DNA of 64,000 nt, from positions 54,834 through 118,833 of IMG/VR virus record IMGVR_UViG_3300025759_000061; one strand, written 5' to 3'. The translations under genes were made by a program, and so were the position numbers. The notes beneath the pieces were generated by a model. The model saw nothing but the letters and a program-made list of their open reading frames with translations, did no database searches and was not told the DNA's origin. The DNA is from a virus. Below, in pieces: positions 31,041-40,126 of the stretch; position 1 is the stretch's first letter; each line of letters begins with the position of its first letter.

Positions 31041-31251
31041 TTTTGTAATAATTGCTATCATAATATCTGGTGGTGCACTACTTTACTGGTTGGGTTATAA
31101 TAGAGCAATTCAAACAAGAACCGATGATATGGAAAAATTTCTGGATGGTATGATCGATGATGGTATCGTTGAACGAGAAGAAGTGATTAAACACTTGCAA
31201 AAAGTTAGGGAAGCACTTGAACAAGAAGACTCCACGGAAGCAAAATCCTAG
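31027..31251 (+). CDS. Small single-span membrane protein
   Basis: Residues 4-22 (NFVIIAIIISGGALLYWLG) form one transmembrane helix, followed by a charged helical tail. The start overlaps the HAD gene. No family is recognised. Confidence 0.6.
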   Translation: MNMDNFVIIAIIISGGALLYWLGYNRAIQTRTDDMEKFLDGMIDDGIVEREEVIKHLQKVREALEQEDSTEAKS

Positions 31252-31414
31252 AGACTATGATAAAGCTGCTGAAGAAGCTATAAAAAAGATGCTCGACAGA
31301 AGATCACAGATTTTCTTGGAAGAGGCCGTTGGTATGGCTCTTGACCAACTGGGGGGATCAGAAACCAAGAAAATTCTCCTGAGTTATGTCGAACTCGTTG
31401 AAGAGTTTAGATAA
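31217..31414 (+). CDS. Small helical protein, 65 aa (TTG start)
   Basis: A TTG at 31217 with AGGGA upstream opens a basic helical product (DYDKAAEEAIKKMLDRR). The start codon is rare and the overlap with the previous gene is 35 bases, so the exact start is uncertain. Confidence 0.5.
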   Translation: MNKKTPRKQNPRDYDKAAEEAIKKMLDRRSQIFLEEAVGMALDQLGGSETKKILLSYVELVEEFR

Positions 31415-31437
31415 TACACCCTAAAAGCCAAAGACTT

Positions 31438-31444
31438 CTAAATA
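31438..31444 (+). promoter_or_regulatory. Candidate late promoter box (CTAAATA)
   Basis: It lies 40 bases before the large internal virion protein gene at 31484 and opens the virion region. Confidence 0.55.
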
Positions 31445-31483
31445 CTGGATATAGTGATAATATCCAGTAGGGAAGAGGTCAAA

Positions 31484-33925
31484 ATGGCTAAAAAACTTTC
31501 ATATTTTACAAAACCACCATTGGTGGAAGAAGTCCGTATTGAAGAAACCTTCGATATGGATGATTTCCTGTTGTATGAAAAGTCAATGTTCCCAAATATG
31601 ATCAGGGATATAAAGGATAAGGTTATGGGTCGTAGAGGCCCAGAGGTTATGTCAAAGGCCCTGTTTGATTATGTCAAGCTGATCGACAAGACATCAAAAG
31701 GTCCAGCAACAAGCAGAACATCAAACGGTTCTATCAAGGTTAACACCAAGAGCAGACATGCCGTTTCCATAGCCAACCTTTATCACCTTCCCCCACGTAA
31801 ATTCATAGAATTCCTCAACAAATCCCTGAAACAGCAGGGGTTTACAGATTACATCGTGGAATCTCTTGATGAAGATATCTTCATGATGAACGAAGCTGTA
31901 GCTCCAATGGTCAACGATGCCAAGAGAGTTTTCTGCACAACCAACATCAAAGAGAAGCAGGCACTTGTCTCCACCATGGTCGATGAGTATGCCGAAGAGC
32001 ATATGAAAGGCTCTCTCAAGGCCCATGTGGAGAATATGGCAGACCCTGAGACCCTGAACAAGGTTGCATATAACCTGATGTTCAGAAGCAATGAACCACT
32101 GATAAATTGTGGTCTGGCTGAAGAAATCCTTTACGAAATGCCGACTGTTTCAGACAGTGATATGAGAGAAGTCCTGACAGACCTGTCCAGAAAATGGGCT
32201 GCTAAAGGTGTCAATTTCGACTTCTCCAAACACTTCAAGGAACGTGTGAATGATGCAAGAAATTCAAACCAGCCTATCTCAGTGGATGATCTGAAGACAT
32301 TTTTCGACAAGATTTATGAAAAGATGGGTACGAAGATCGGTAAAATCCGTATGAGACCCGGTGAAGACATGGAAGGTGTGTTCAGTTTCCGTGCCAAGAG
32401 TCTCCATGTTCCATTTGTTATCCGTTATGAGAAAGACAACGGTAAGGGTCTTGTACTGCTTGCCCAGTCTATCATCCGGAAGAAGAAGTTTGCACTTGGT
32501 AGAATGGGTGGAAAGCACTTTGTCGTGGAAGATTTCGACAACGGTATCACAATGCAGCTTGGCAACACCGACAAGATCACAGAAGACCATGGTGCCGGGT
32601 TCATGGGGACATCTGACCTGACCAAGAAATACATGAATGCCACACCGGGACAGGATGAGAACGGGGAATGGAAGATTGCCTATAATGATTATGAGGAAGA
32701 ATGGGCTGAGTTTGATGGTAATCCGGGTGTTCACACAGACAACAAAGAAAAGAAGAAGATGACCATGAAGACACTCAAGCAGAAGATCACCGAAGCTAAC
32801 GTCAGGGGTAGATCACCACGTAGTGTTGGTTTGAAGGTTGGTGCTGATGGAGTGTTAGATGGTGGAACAGTCAGACCTGTGAGTAAGACCAGAACCCGTG
32901 GCAACATGGGTCGGAAGAATGATCCTGCACGTTCAAAGAAGGTTGATGATGGCTCCACAAGAACACAGGTTAATAGGGCTGCAAAATCCAATCCAAGGCA
33001 ACCACGGGTGAACTCGACTGCAAAAGGTGGCCAGCCAACTGATAGTGTCCAGTCTCGTACATCAAGATCAAACAACACAACCGTAGCCAAGGCCCGTGAG
33101 AGAATTGCAAGACGGCAGGAGAGACAGGCTGCTTCAAAAGCTCGTTCTGCTGGTGTTAAGCTAAAACCAACAACAGGTGGTAGAGACAGTCCGGAAACCA
33201 ACAATACTGCAACTAAACCACAGGCAGGACCGGCAAGGAATCCAAGGTTCAGACAGGTTGGCCAGAAAACCAATCCACGGGCTGCTACAGCACCAAGCAC
33301 TGTTAGAACACGTGGCAATATAGGTCGGAAGACTGACCCGGCTCGTGCTGTTGGTAAGCCAACAACTGGCAGAGACAGTCCTGAGACCAATAACACTGCA
33401 ACTAAACCTAAAGTCTCAAGACAGCAGGCCCAGAAGAGAAATGGTGCTACAGCTAAAACCACAACAAAATTGGCTCAAGCAACAAGTGTGGGATCAAATT
33501 CGAAGAGACCGGATCGTGCTAGACCCGGTGCTACAGCTAAAACTACAACAAAATTGGCTCAAGCAACCATGGTTGGCTCAAATTCAAGAAGAACAGGTGC
33601 CCAAGGGCAGGGAAATCAGGTAAATAGAGCTAGGAAGGCTGGGGATCAACATCCACCGTCTGTTGGGGTGGCTAAAAAGCCGGGTGATCAACATCCAGTC
33701 AACAAGCCAAGCATTGCTAATGCACCAAAGCCAAGAAGCAAGCCAGCAGTGCCGAAGCCAGCAGTGGCAAAGAGAACAACAACCATCTCCAAGCAGAAGC
33801 CTAAGTCTGGTGGGCAGACCACATACAAAGCCAATTACAAAGGTGGACAAGGCCAAAAGGCTGTTTCACTGAGTCGAATTAACCAAAACACAAGAACCAG
33901 AGCACCAAAGGACAGAGTACGATGA
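31484..33925 (+). CDS. Large internal virion protein candidate with basic repeat tail
   Basis: ATG 31484 has GGAAGAGG upstream. Residues 1-430 look folded. Residues about 240-330 (KHFKERVNDARNSNQP, then VPFVIRYEKD and IIRKKKF) match a domain I remember from structural proteins of T4-like marine phages. The remaining part of about 380 residues is a disordered basic tail with internal repeats: RTRGNxGRKxDPAR twice, GRDSPETNNTATKP twice, GATAKTTTKLAQAT twice. Such a tail could bind DNA inside the head. The family is not named; the virion role is inferred from domain and neighbourhood. Confidence 0.7.
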   Translation: MAKKLSYFTKPPLVEEVRIEETFDMDDFLLYEKSMFPNMIRDIKDKVMGRRGPEVMSKALFDYVKLIDKTSKGPATSRTSNGSIKVNTKSRHAVSIANLYHLPPRKFIEFLNKSLKQQGFTDYIVESLDEDIFMMNEAVAPMVNDAKRVFCTTNIKEKQALVSTMVDEYAEEHMKGSLKAHVENMADPETLNKVAYNLMFRSNEPLINCGLAEEILYEMPTVSDSDMREVLTDLSRKWAAKGVNFDFSKHFKERVNDARNSNQPISVDDLKTFFDKIYEKMGTKIGKIRMRPGEDMEGVFSFRAKSLHVPFVIRYEKDNGKGLVLLAQSIIRKKKFALGRMGGKHFVVEDFDNGITMQLGNTDKITEDHGAGFMGTSDLTKKYMNATPGQDENGEWKIAYNDYEEEWAEFDGNPGVHTDNKEKKKMTMKTLKQKITEANVRGRSPRSVGLKVGADGVLDGGTVRPVSKTRTRGNMGRKNDPARSKKVDDGSTRTQVNRAAKSNPRQPRVNSTAKGGQPTDSVQSRTSRSNNTTVAKARERIARRQERQAASKARSAGVKLKPTTGGRDSPETNNTATKPQAGPARNPRFRQVGQKTNPRAATAPSTVRTRGNIGRKTDPARAVGKPTTGRDSPETNNTATKPKVSRQQAQKRNGATAKTTTKLAQATSVGSNSKRPDRARPGATAKTTTKLAQATMVGSNSRRTGAQGQGNQVNRARKAGDQHPPSVGVAKKPGDQHPVNKPSIANAPKPRSKPAVPKPAVAKRTTTISKQKPKSGGQTTYKANYKGGQGQKAVSLSRINQNTRTRAPKDRVR
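33443..33567 (+). repeat. Direct DNA repeat, two copies of about 41 bp
   Basis: GGTGCTACAGCTAAAAC... occurs at 33443 and 33527, 84 bp apart and in frame; the copies differ at one or two bases. It encodes GATAKTTTKLAQAT in the basic tail. Confidence 0.75.
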
Positions 33926-36039
33926 GAAATCATTACAACCAATTCAGAACAGATGACAAACTGACTGAGGCAACACGTAAAATCTATAATGGAACACGTG
34001 ATGATCAGACAGATCAGTTTACCATGACTGAGGAAGCTCTCACAGAGATGTCCGGTAAGGTCAAGGGTGATTTCACACCGGCTATGCTAAAACAGCTTAA
34101 GAGTGGCTTTGCAGCTATCAAGAGCCTGAAGCCGGGTACAGAGCACCACAAGAAGCTTGTAGGGATGCTGAACACACTTGACAAGAAGCAGATGGCTGCA
34201 CTGGCTGATGCTGAAATCAAGTGGGTGTCTGATATTGCCGGTGCTCGTTTGAATGAAAATGCAGACAGTCTCGTGTCCAGAGCATCTGCTGCCATGACTT
34301 CAATGACCAAGGTTGGATTCGGGAGCACTGCACCTAAAGTATCCGGAATGTCCCCATCAGGGCCGTTTGGAATGATCAGTGAAGGTAAGAAAGATTCGTG
34401 GAAAAACATGGATATGTCACACATGTCACCTAAAGCTGGTAAGAAAGCTTGGGCTAAAACTGAGAAAAAGGGACTTAAACGTGATCAGCAGGATGAAGCA
34501 TATAATAAGGATGCTGTTGATAAAGAAATCAAGAAAGATACACGTATCAAAGGTAAAGAAGCCAAGAAAATTCATGGTCTTTTGAAGGGTTGGAGAGGTT
34601 CCAAGAAATCTGTTGATGAAGGTAAGGGTGATGAGCCACGTTCAGATTACAAGTCCGGTTCTGATGACAAACAGAGCAACAGTGCCCGTTGGAGAGCAGA
34701 ACAACGTCTGAAGAGACGTGACCAGCAGGATGAAGAAGAGCAGATTGATGAAAAATGGGATGCTGATCGTGTCCGTGATGAATTCGACAGTAACATGAAT
34801 CTGACTGTTGCACAGCTTGCCAGAATGGCTGGTATGTCAACACAAGAAGTCAAAAAGATTCTGATGTCAGAGTCTGATCTTTATGAAATGAAGATGACCC
34901 ATAATGATGCTAAAAAACTCTATAAACAGGGTAAAATTGATGCTGCTTGGAAAAAGGCCCAAGAAGATGAAGGTCTTGATAAGAACATGACCAAAGAAAA
35001 ATGGTTGAAGTGGATGGGTAGTCTGAATGAATCCAAGTCTGCATCCGGCTATGAAATCTACCACAAAGATTATTCCACTGCCGTCCAACATGCTATCAAA
35101 CAGGCTGAGAAGCAGGGTTATGAAGTTGATATGGAAGATGTTTCAGACAAGATTGCATCCGGACCACGTAAGCCATCTGAGGGGAAGACAAACTCTTTCC
35201 ACATCAAGGTGACCAAGAATGGTAAGCCAGTCAACAAGACTCTGAACATGCAGGTATTCAACACTGGCAGAAAGTATGAACTCAATATGTATGTTGAGGA
35301 AGCTGGCCAGATTGATGAAAGTGATGACAGAGCAACAGTGCTTTGGAATAAAGTTTTTGATGATTTAGACTCAAAATTTAAGACCTTTGATGGTAAAAAA
35401 ATGCAACATCATCAAAAAATTTCTAAGTACCTACAACAACAAAGAATTCCTCAAAATGTAGCCACATCTGTTGTTTTGGATTATTCAGATTATCGTATGA
35501 ATATTAAGAGTAAGGATGAGGCAATTAAAACTATTGTACAAAACCATCCACCTAAAAAAGTGAACGAAGAGCAGATTGCTGAGATTGCACCACTGGTTGC
35601 TGCTGGTGCCCGTGCACTGACACGTTATGCAGTCACAAAGGCTGTTGAAAAGGGTGCTGAGAAGATCAAGTCCAAGATGCAGTCTGAGGAAGATGATGAC
35701 GAAAAGGTTAAGAAGTCAAAGTCCGACAAGGATGTCGTGGACGTTTCCGATGATGATGTTGTTGATACATCACCAGTGGACAAAGACGACAAGACCAAGA
35801 AGAAGAGTGAAGTCAACGAACTGTCATCAGCTAAACTTAGAGCATATAAAGACGAAGCTGATAAAAGCAGTGATCATAAGAGATATAAAGGTTCTGAATT
35901 AGCCCGTAAGAAGCTTGGTAAGGGTAAAAAAGCAATTGAGCCAGAAAAAGTCAGAGTATATGCTAAAGAAGAAAATGAAAGTTTTGCAGATCGTTTTACT
36001 GCTAAATACTATAATAGAACCGTAAAGGGAGAAGAATAA
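33922..36039 (+). CDS. Mosaic virion/prohead protein
   Basis: The 705-residue product overlaps the previous gene by four bases. It is a chain of short modules: a helical N-terminus, a segment DADRVRDEFDSNMNLTVAQL (about 275), an AKKLYKQGKIDAAWK module (about 330), and GYEIYHKDYSTAVQHA to KYELNMYVE (about 375-460), which recurs in T4-like marine phages. A C-terminal NELSSAKLRAYKDEA repeat also occurs in the 36809 gene. The many acidic (L/I/V)xE sites between modules look like prohead-protease targets. A scaffold or internal-head role is inferred. Confidence 0.65.
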   Translation: MRNHYNQFRTDDKLTEATRKIYNGTRDDQTDQFTMTEEALTEMSGKVKGDFTPAMLKQLKSGFAAIKSLKPGTEHHKKLVGMLNTLDKKQMAALADAEIKWVSDIAGARLNENADSLVSRASAAMTSMTKVGFGSTAPKVSGMSPSGPFGMISEGKKDSWKNMDMSHMSPKAGKKAWAKTEKKGLKRDQQDEAYNKDAVDKEIKKDTRIKGKEAKKIHGLLKGWRGSKKSVDEGKGDEPRSDYKSGSDDKQSNSARWRAEQRLKRRDQQDEEEQIDEKWDADRVRDEFDSNMNLTVAQLARMAGMSTQEVKKILMSESDLYEMKMTHNDAKKLYKQGKIDAAWKKAQEDEGLDKNMTKEKWLKWMGSLNESKSASGYEIYHKDYSTAVQHAIKQAEKQGYEVDMEDVSDKIASGPRKPSEGKTNSFHIKVTKNGKPVNKTLNMQVFNTGRKYELNMYVEEAGQIDESDDRATVLWNKVFDDLDSKFKTFDGKKMQHHQKISKYLQQQRIPQNVATSVVLDYSDYRMNIKSKDEAIKTIVQNHPPKKVNEEQIAEIAPLVAAGARALTRYAVTKAVEKGAEKIKSKMQSEEDDDEKVKKSKSDKDVVDVSDDDVVDTSPVDKDDKTKKKSEVNELSSAKLRAYKDEADKSSDHKRYKGSELARKKLGKGKKAIEPEKVRVYAKEENESFADRFTAKYYNRTVKGEE

Positions 36040-36377
36040 TGCCACTCTGGGGTAACATAGACAGGGCTAATAATAGTCCTAAACAGGTAGTTATGCAAGT
36101 AAATCAAGCATATACGGCCAATAATTATGCTGGACTTTACAACAACGTCACAACTGGTGCCAGTATAGCTGGTGCTAATGTTGGTGTGTTTGGTGTGTCA
36201 GCAACAGAAGTTGCCAACACATCTTCAGAATCGGTTGCACATGCAGGCTGGACTTTGAGAACAGAAGGAACTGGTGGTCGTGCCGGTCGTGTTCATCATG
36301 AAGTTCTGGTAGCTATGTCATCCATGACTGGTGATGCAGCAGGCAATACGGATAATACAGTATTCCCCGGAGTCTAA
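36039..36377 (+). CDS. Conserved virion-associated protein (Ala/Gly/Thr-rich)
   Basis: The start MPLWGNIDRANNSPKQV and the end GWTLRTEGTGGRAGRVHHEVLVAM are familiar from a conserved structural-region protein of T4-like marine phages without an assigned function. The 112 residues have no charged helix and are rich in Ala, Gly, Thr and Val, as in decoration or neck-associated proteins. TAATG joins it to the previous gene. Confidence 0.7.
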   Translation: MPLWGNIDRANNSPKQVVMQVNQAYTANNYAGLYNNVTTGASIAGANVGVFGVSATEVANTSSESVAHAGWTLRTEGTGGRAGRVHHEVLVAMSSMTGDAAGNTDNTVFPGV

Positions 36378-36380
36378 TCC

Positions 36381-36809
36381 ATGAATACGTTTAAGCAATA
36401 TCTTGCTGAAATCAAGATTGCCCGACACAATATGCCACAGGTTAATACCGGTGATATAGAAGATATGCTGAAATGGGTTGCAGCTAAAGGGATCGTTATT
36501 TCCAAAGGGAGTATCGATCCCAAAAAGCTGATTCCAATTCAGGATATCCACAAAAAAGCTGTTAAGGCAATCGTCAAATCTAAAGCACCGGCTGCAATGA
36601 ACAAACCATTGTTGATTTCCGGTGATAATCATCTGTTGGATGGACATCACCGGTATGCTGCTGCCATTGAACTAAACCGGAAGGTGAAGTTTATCCGGAT
36701 CAACCTGCCTGTTTTGAAGGCACTTGATGCTTTGAAAAAGTTTCCGAAGACAGAATTCCGTGCAAAGGGAGCTATCTCCGGTGCAAAACATTATAAGGAA
36801 CTTCAATAA
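36381..36809 (+). CDS. ParB/sulfiredoxin-like protein with capsid-targeting N-terminus
   Basis: MNTFKQYLAE matches the T4 capsid-targeting sequence with an LAE cleavage site. The body has LLISGDNHLLDGHHRYAAAIEL (about residues 74-95): the DGHHRYAA block is the signature of ParB-N/sulfiredoxin folds, which include nucleases and nucleotide-hydrolysing enzymes. The length is 142 aa. An injected nuclease or NTPase is inferred; the catalytic activity is not shown by the sequence alone. Confidence 0.65.
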   Translation: MNTFKQYLAEIKIARHNMPQVNTGDIEDMLKWVAAKGIVISKGSIDPKKLIPIQDIHKKAVKAIVKSKAPAAMNKPLLISGDNHLLDGHHRYAAAIELNRKVKFIRINLPVLKALDALKKFPKTEFRAKGAISGAKHYKELQ

Positions 36810-38335
36810 TGAAATCATTCAGACAGTACATAAAAGAAGATGTTGATCTTATGCCAGCATCCACCACGGATGACCTGCAACCGGATAATGTTGGGCAGAT
36901 TGCTAACATAAACATCATGCTCAAGAGAGTTTCAAACGACATATACAAGAACCCGTATGAGGCTCTTCAACGTCTGAGACAACAGCTTGCATATTACTCA
37001 ATCCATCTCCCAAAATTCATATTCACCAATCCAACATCAGGTGAAACAGCCTTTGAGGTCCAGCAATTCGGTGGACCCATTGGTATGGATACCACTGGTC
37101 GTGTCAAGACAGAGGCCGATCCAGCCAGCATGTTCATTTACTTCTCATGGAATGTAAACGATGAGGGTATGTATGAGATTGATGCTGAGTTGATGGATGA
37201 AGACAATCTTGAAGGTATTCTGGGTGGTCAGGAAGAAGATGCAGACGATGCCAATGCACTTGCATACCGTCAGGCAGACAACATCATGGGTGAGGAAACT
37301 CTTGATGAAGAACAGATTGATGAAATCTCAAAAAAGAAACGTGATGAGTATGGTGAGAAGGCCGGAAAGTCTTGGCAGAAAGCACAGGATGACTATCATG
37401 GTAATCAGACCGGTGGATATCTGAAGAAGAAGGCTGGACAGACTCTCAACAAGAGAGAACGTGGTTTTGCATCACTCAAAAAACGTCTTCAAAAAGAAGA
37501 AGACCTAGACGAAGGTCTGTTTGACCGGTTCAAGTCCAAGGAAAAGAAGCCAACAAGAGGAATAAAGAGTAATTCATCTGGTGCTACTGGTGGAAAGTGG
37601 AGAGCCAATTTTGAGTGGGGTGAGCTAGACAACAACGAAAACAAGTCTATCCTGAAGAAGGGCAGAGCCAACCTGATTGCACACTACGGTTACGGTTTCA
37701 CTTTGAAGGATGGTAATAAATCACTGGGTGATGGTCACTGGAGATATTCCAAGGGCTTCACATTCGAAGATGGTCCACTCAAGGGTAAGACCTTCCCAAC
37801 ACCTGAGAAGGTTCTGGCTGCTGTTTCAAACATCAGGGAAGAACTTATTGATGAGAATGCTGCACGATTGGCTTGGGCTGTTGCAAACACAGATGCTGGT
37901 AAAGCTGTTGGTAAACGATTTATTCAATCAAAAGCACGTGGCATTAAAGGGTTGGCACAAAAGAGTCTACCTCTTGGGCCAAAGATTAACGAACTTTCCC
38001 CAACCACATACAAATCATACAAGGACAGAGCTTCCGGTGAGAAGAGAACTCTCGACTGGGTTGGTGATGATGAGGATGAAGCCACACGGAGAAAAAAGGC
38101 CAACCGTACACGTGGTATAAAACAAGCAAAGTCCAAGACAAATATCAATGAACTGTCACCAGACAAACTACAACGTTATGCTGCTGCTGCTCATAATGAC
38201 AAGTATCACAACCAGCAATTAAAGAAGTACAGTACCAAAAAAGAGTTTAGAGATGAAGCTGATAGTGTTATAAATAAAAGAGACCGTGGGCTTAAACAAG
38301 CACGTAAGAAGCTTGGACTAAACAAAGAGCAATAA
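36809..38335 (+). CDS. Mosaic internal/prohead protein with three tandem-like repeats
   Basis: The start MKSFRQYIKED is capsid-targeting-like with an IKE site. Three copies of a 60-75 residue repeat follow, each opening (N/D)E(L/I)S and ending in a basic KR.RG...A.KKL helix: about residues 170-230 (DEISKKKRDEYGEKAG), about 395-445 (NELSPTTYKSYKDRASG) and about 447-508 (NELSPDKLQRYAAAAH). Between them a module with GKWRANFEWGEL (about 260-345) is inserted. Acidic (L/I)xE linkers suggest proteolytic maturation in the prohead. Function unknown. Confidence 0.65.
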   Translation: MKSFRQYIKEDVDLMPASTTDDLQPDNVGQIANINIMLKRVSNDIYKNPYEALQRLRQQLAYYSIHLPKFIFTNPTSGETAFEVQQFGGPIGMDTTGRVKTEADPASMFIYFSWNVNDEGMYEIDAELMDEDNLEGILGGQEEDADDANALAYRQADNIMGEETLDEEQIDEISKKKRDEYGEKAGKSWQKAQDDYHGNQTGGYLKKKAGQTLNKRERGFASLKKRLQKEEDLDEGLFDRFKSKEKKPTRGIKSNSSGATGGKWRANFEWGELDNNENKSILKKGRANLIAHYGYGFTLKDGNKSLGDGHWRYSKGFTFEDGPLKGKTFPTPEKVLAAVSNIREELIDENAARLAWAVANTDAGKAVGKRFIQSKARGIKGLAQKSLPLGPKINELSPTTYKSYKDRASGEKRTLDWVGDDEDEATRRKKANRTRGIKQAKSKTNINELSPDKLQRYAAAAHNDKYHNQQLKKYSTKKEFRDEADSVINKRDRGLKQARKKLGLNKEQ

Positions 38336-38341
38336 GAAGAA

Positions 38342-38743
38342 ATGAGTAGTCTAGTGTATGATTTGAATGAGAAGAACTTTATGATTTATGCAATGAAGCA
38401 TTATGATTCACCCCATTGCACTTTGAGTGAGTTTGATGAAGACCTGAAGAGGGTCAAGTGGATCAAAAGGCTTATTGGCAGGTATGAAACAACAGGGGAG
38501 TTGAAAGAACGGATGATACTTAATCATATCACTGTTCTTTCAAACGTTTTCGGGGCCGACTTCACTACGAGACTCCTGTTATTCAAGTTGGATCAGGAAC
38601 GGTATCCAATCATCAAGGCTTTTCTTCTATATCTCCAATACCTACCAAGAGAACAGGTCGTAAGGTACATTGATGGGAATACCGTGAATCTGAAAGACAT
38701 CACGATGAACCAACAAGTGGTGGACAGACTGAGGATAATCTGA
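38342..38743 (+). CDS. Conserved T4-like phage protein, 133 aa
   Basis: The pattern LSEFDEDLKRVKWIKRL, GELKERMILNHI and VLSNVFGADFTTRLLLFKL is one I know from T4-like marine phages, where the family has no assigned function. It is all-helical. It lies in the virion block and is followed by the next start without a gap (TGATGG). Confidence 0.7.
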   Translation: MSSLVYDLNEKNFMIYAMKHYDSPHCTLSEFDEDLKRVKWIKRLIGRYETTGELKERMILNHITVLSNVFGADFTTRLLLFKLDQERYPIIKAFLLYLQYLPREQVVRYIDGNTVNLKDITMNQQVVDRLRII

Positions 38744-39153
38744 TGGACAAGAAAAAGAACAATGTTGCCAAGGACCTACGTACACCCAAGTACCGTAAGA
38801 GAGTCGTGGCATTAAAGAACAAGAGGCTTCCCCGTAAGGAAAAGCATAAGGCAATGGCTGAAGATGCACCAGCCAATGCAACTGGTCCAGCCGTCCCCGG
38901 TACAGGTGACACGGGTGAGGTTTTCGTCAAGAAGAAGAAGTTTGCTGGCAAGACCTGTTTTGAAGTGAACGGTGACACATACCACAAGTGCCTACAAGGC
39001 AAGAAGCAATACAAGCACTGGAAGTCATATGTGGGTGAGTGTGATACTGGCAAGGCTATCCGTGAGTATGCATACAAGAACCGGGATGAACCAATCATCG
39101 TTCAGGATGAACGTACCGGGGCTATGACATACATCAAGTATGGCAAGAAGTAA
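38743..39153 (+). CDS. Basic virion-region protein with EDAPANATG motif
   Basis: The first 35 residues are very basic (LRTPKYRKRVVALKNKRL). A linker EDAPANATGPAVPGTGD follows, of a type often seen in phage virion-region proteins, and then a domain with CFEVNGDTYHKC. The two cysteines may pair. The protein is 136 aa; function unknown. Confidence 0.6.
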   Translation: MDKKKNNVAKDLRTPKYRKRVVALKNKRLPRKEKHKAMAEDAPANATGPAVPGTGDTGEVFVKKKKFAGKTCFEVNGDTYHKCLQGKKQYKHWKSYVGECDTGKAIREYAYKNRDEPIIVQDERTGAMTYIKYGKK

Positions 39154-39416
39154 TGAAGACGTTTAGGGAGTTTATGAGTGAATCATTATCGTTTGGTCAA
39201 AAGAGTGGTAACTGGGTATTGATCAGATCACCCAATGGTGATTGGGAAATTGAAGGTTGGTATAAATCTAAAGCTGATGCCGTTTGGTCTGCACAGTCAT
39301 GGTCAGATACCCAAGACAGACCAAAAAAATCTGCCGGGTATGGATATGAACTAAACAATGGTAAATGGTTGGTAATCAAAAAATCAGACATGGAGAAGGC
39401 TGGATTCGTAAAATGA
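39153..39416 (+). CDS. Small capsid-targeted protein candidate
   Basis: MKTFREFMSES is close to the T4 capsid-targeting sequence (MSE as cleavage site). The remaining about 75 residues are rich in Trp, Tyr and Lys and likely form a compact beta sheet (WVLIRSPNGDWEIEGWY). It overlaps the lysin gene by four bases. Probably packaged and injected; function unknown. Confidence 0.6.
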   Translation: MKTFREFMSESLSFGQKSGNWVLIRSPNGDWEIEGWYKSKADAVWSAQSWSDTQDRPKKSAGYGYELNNGKWLVIKKSDMEKAGFVK

Positions 39417-40120
39417 CCAGAATAGACAAACGATATCAAAAACACATGGCCGATCTTGGACTCTATCAGGGAAATATTGATGGACTCTATGGTCCTATGT
39501 CGAAACAATCTGTCATCATGTTCCAGAGAATGTCTGGTCTGGTAACAGACGGCAAGGTTGGATCGAAGACCAAGGCCAAGTTTGAAGAGTCTCTGAGAAC
39601 TTCACCAGATGATAATGTTCACAACCCAACCATTGAGACCAAGCCATATTCAGTATGGCCCAAAGAACGTATGTCTGACCTACGGTCATTCTATGGCCGG
39701 GTGGGACAAAACCAGACACAGATACAGATGCCATACAAGCTCAAACTGGCTTGGGACACAAAGGTGGTGCTAAGTAAGATAACATGCCATGAGAAGGTCT
39801 CCAAGAGCCTTCAGGGTATATTTGAACAGATAGCATCCGACTACACACCAGAAGAACGGGCTGAACATGGCTTCGATCTGTTTGGTGGGTGCCTGAACGT
39901 CCGTAAGATTAGGGGTGGTAACCGTTGGTCCACACATGCATGGGGTATTGCAATCGACATGGACCCAGCTAGGAACGGCCTGAGAACCAAGTGGAAAGAT
40001 GCACACTTCTCTCATCCGGATTGTGCAAAGTTTGTACAGGCTTTCAGAGATGAAGGCTGGTATTCACTTGGCATGGAAAGAAACTATGATCCGATGCATT
40101 TCCAAGCTTGTTACAGGTAA
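39413..40120 (+). CDS. Endolysin: peptidoglycan-binding domain plus M15 peptidase
   Basis: Residues 1-60 form a peptidoglycan-binding repeat (GLYQGNIDGLYGPMSKQSV, then VTDGKVGSKT). Residues about 105-235 form an M15 (VanY/D-Ala-D-Ala carboxypeptidase-like) domain with RWSTHAWGIAIDMDP (His and Asp zinc ligands) and DPMHFQ near the end (third ligand). It would cleave peptide bonds of the cell wall. It lies just before the structural and holin genes, so it may be the main lysin; the enzyme at 7323 cuts the glycan strand. Confidence 0.85.
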   Translation: MTRIDKRYQKHMADLGLYQGNIDGLYGPMSKQSVIMFQRMSGLVTDGKVGSKTKAKFEESLRTSPDDNVHNPTIETKPYSVWPKERMSDLRSFYGRVGQNQTQIQMPYKLKLAWDTKVVLSKITCHEKVSKSLQGIFEQIASDYTPEERAEHGFDLFGGCLNVRKIRGGNRWSTHAWGIAIDMDPARNGLRTKWKDAHFSHPDCAKFVQAFRDEGWYSLGMERNYDPMHFQACYR

Positions 40121-40126
40121 AAACAG

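Noticed and set aside
32731-33462. Long minus-strand open frame opposite the basic tail
   Set aside because: It is antisense to a repetitive, codon-biased region and its product is an implausible Leu/Val/Pro-rich sequence.
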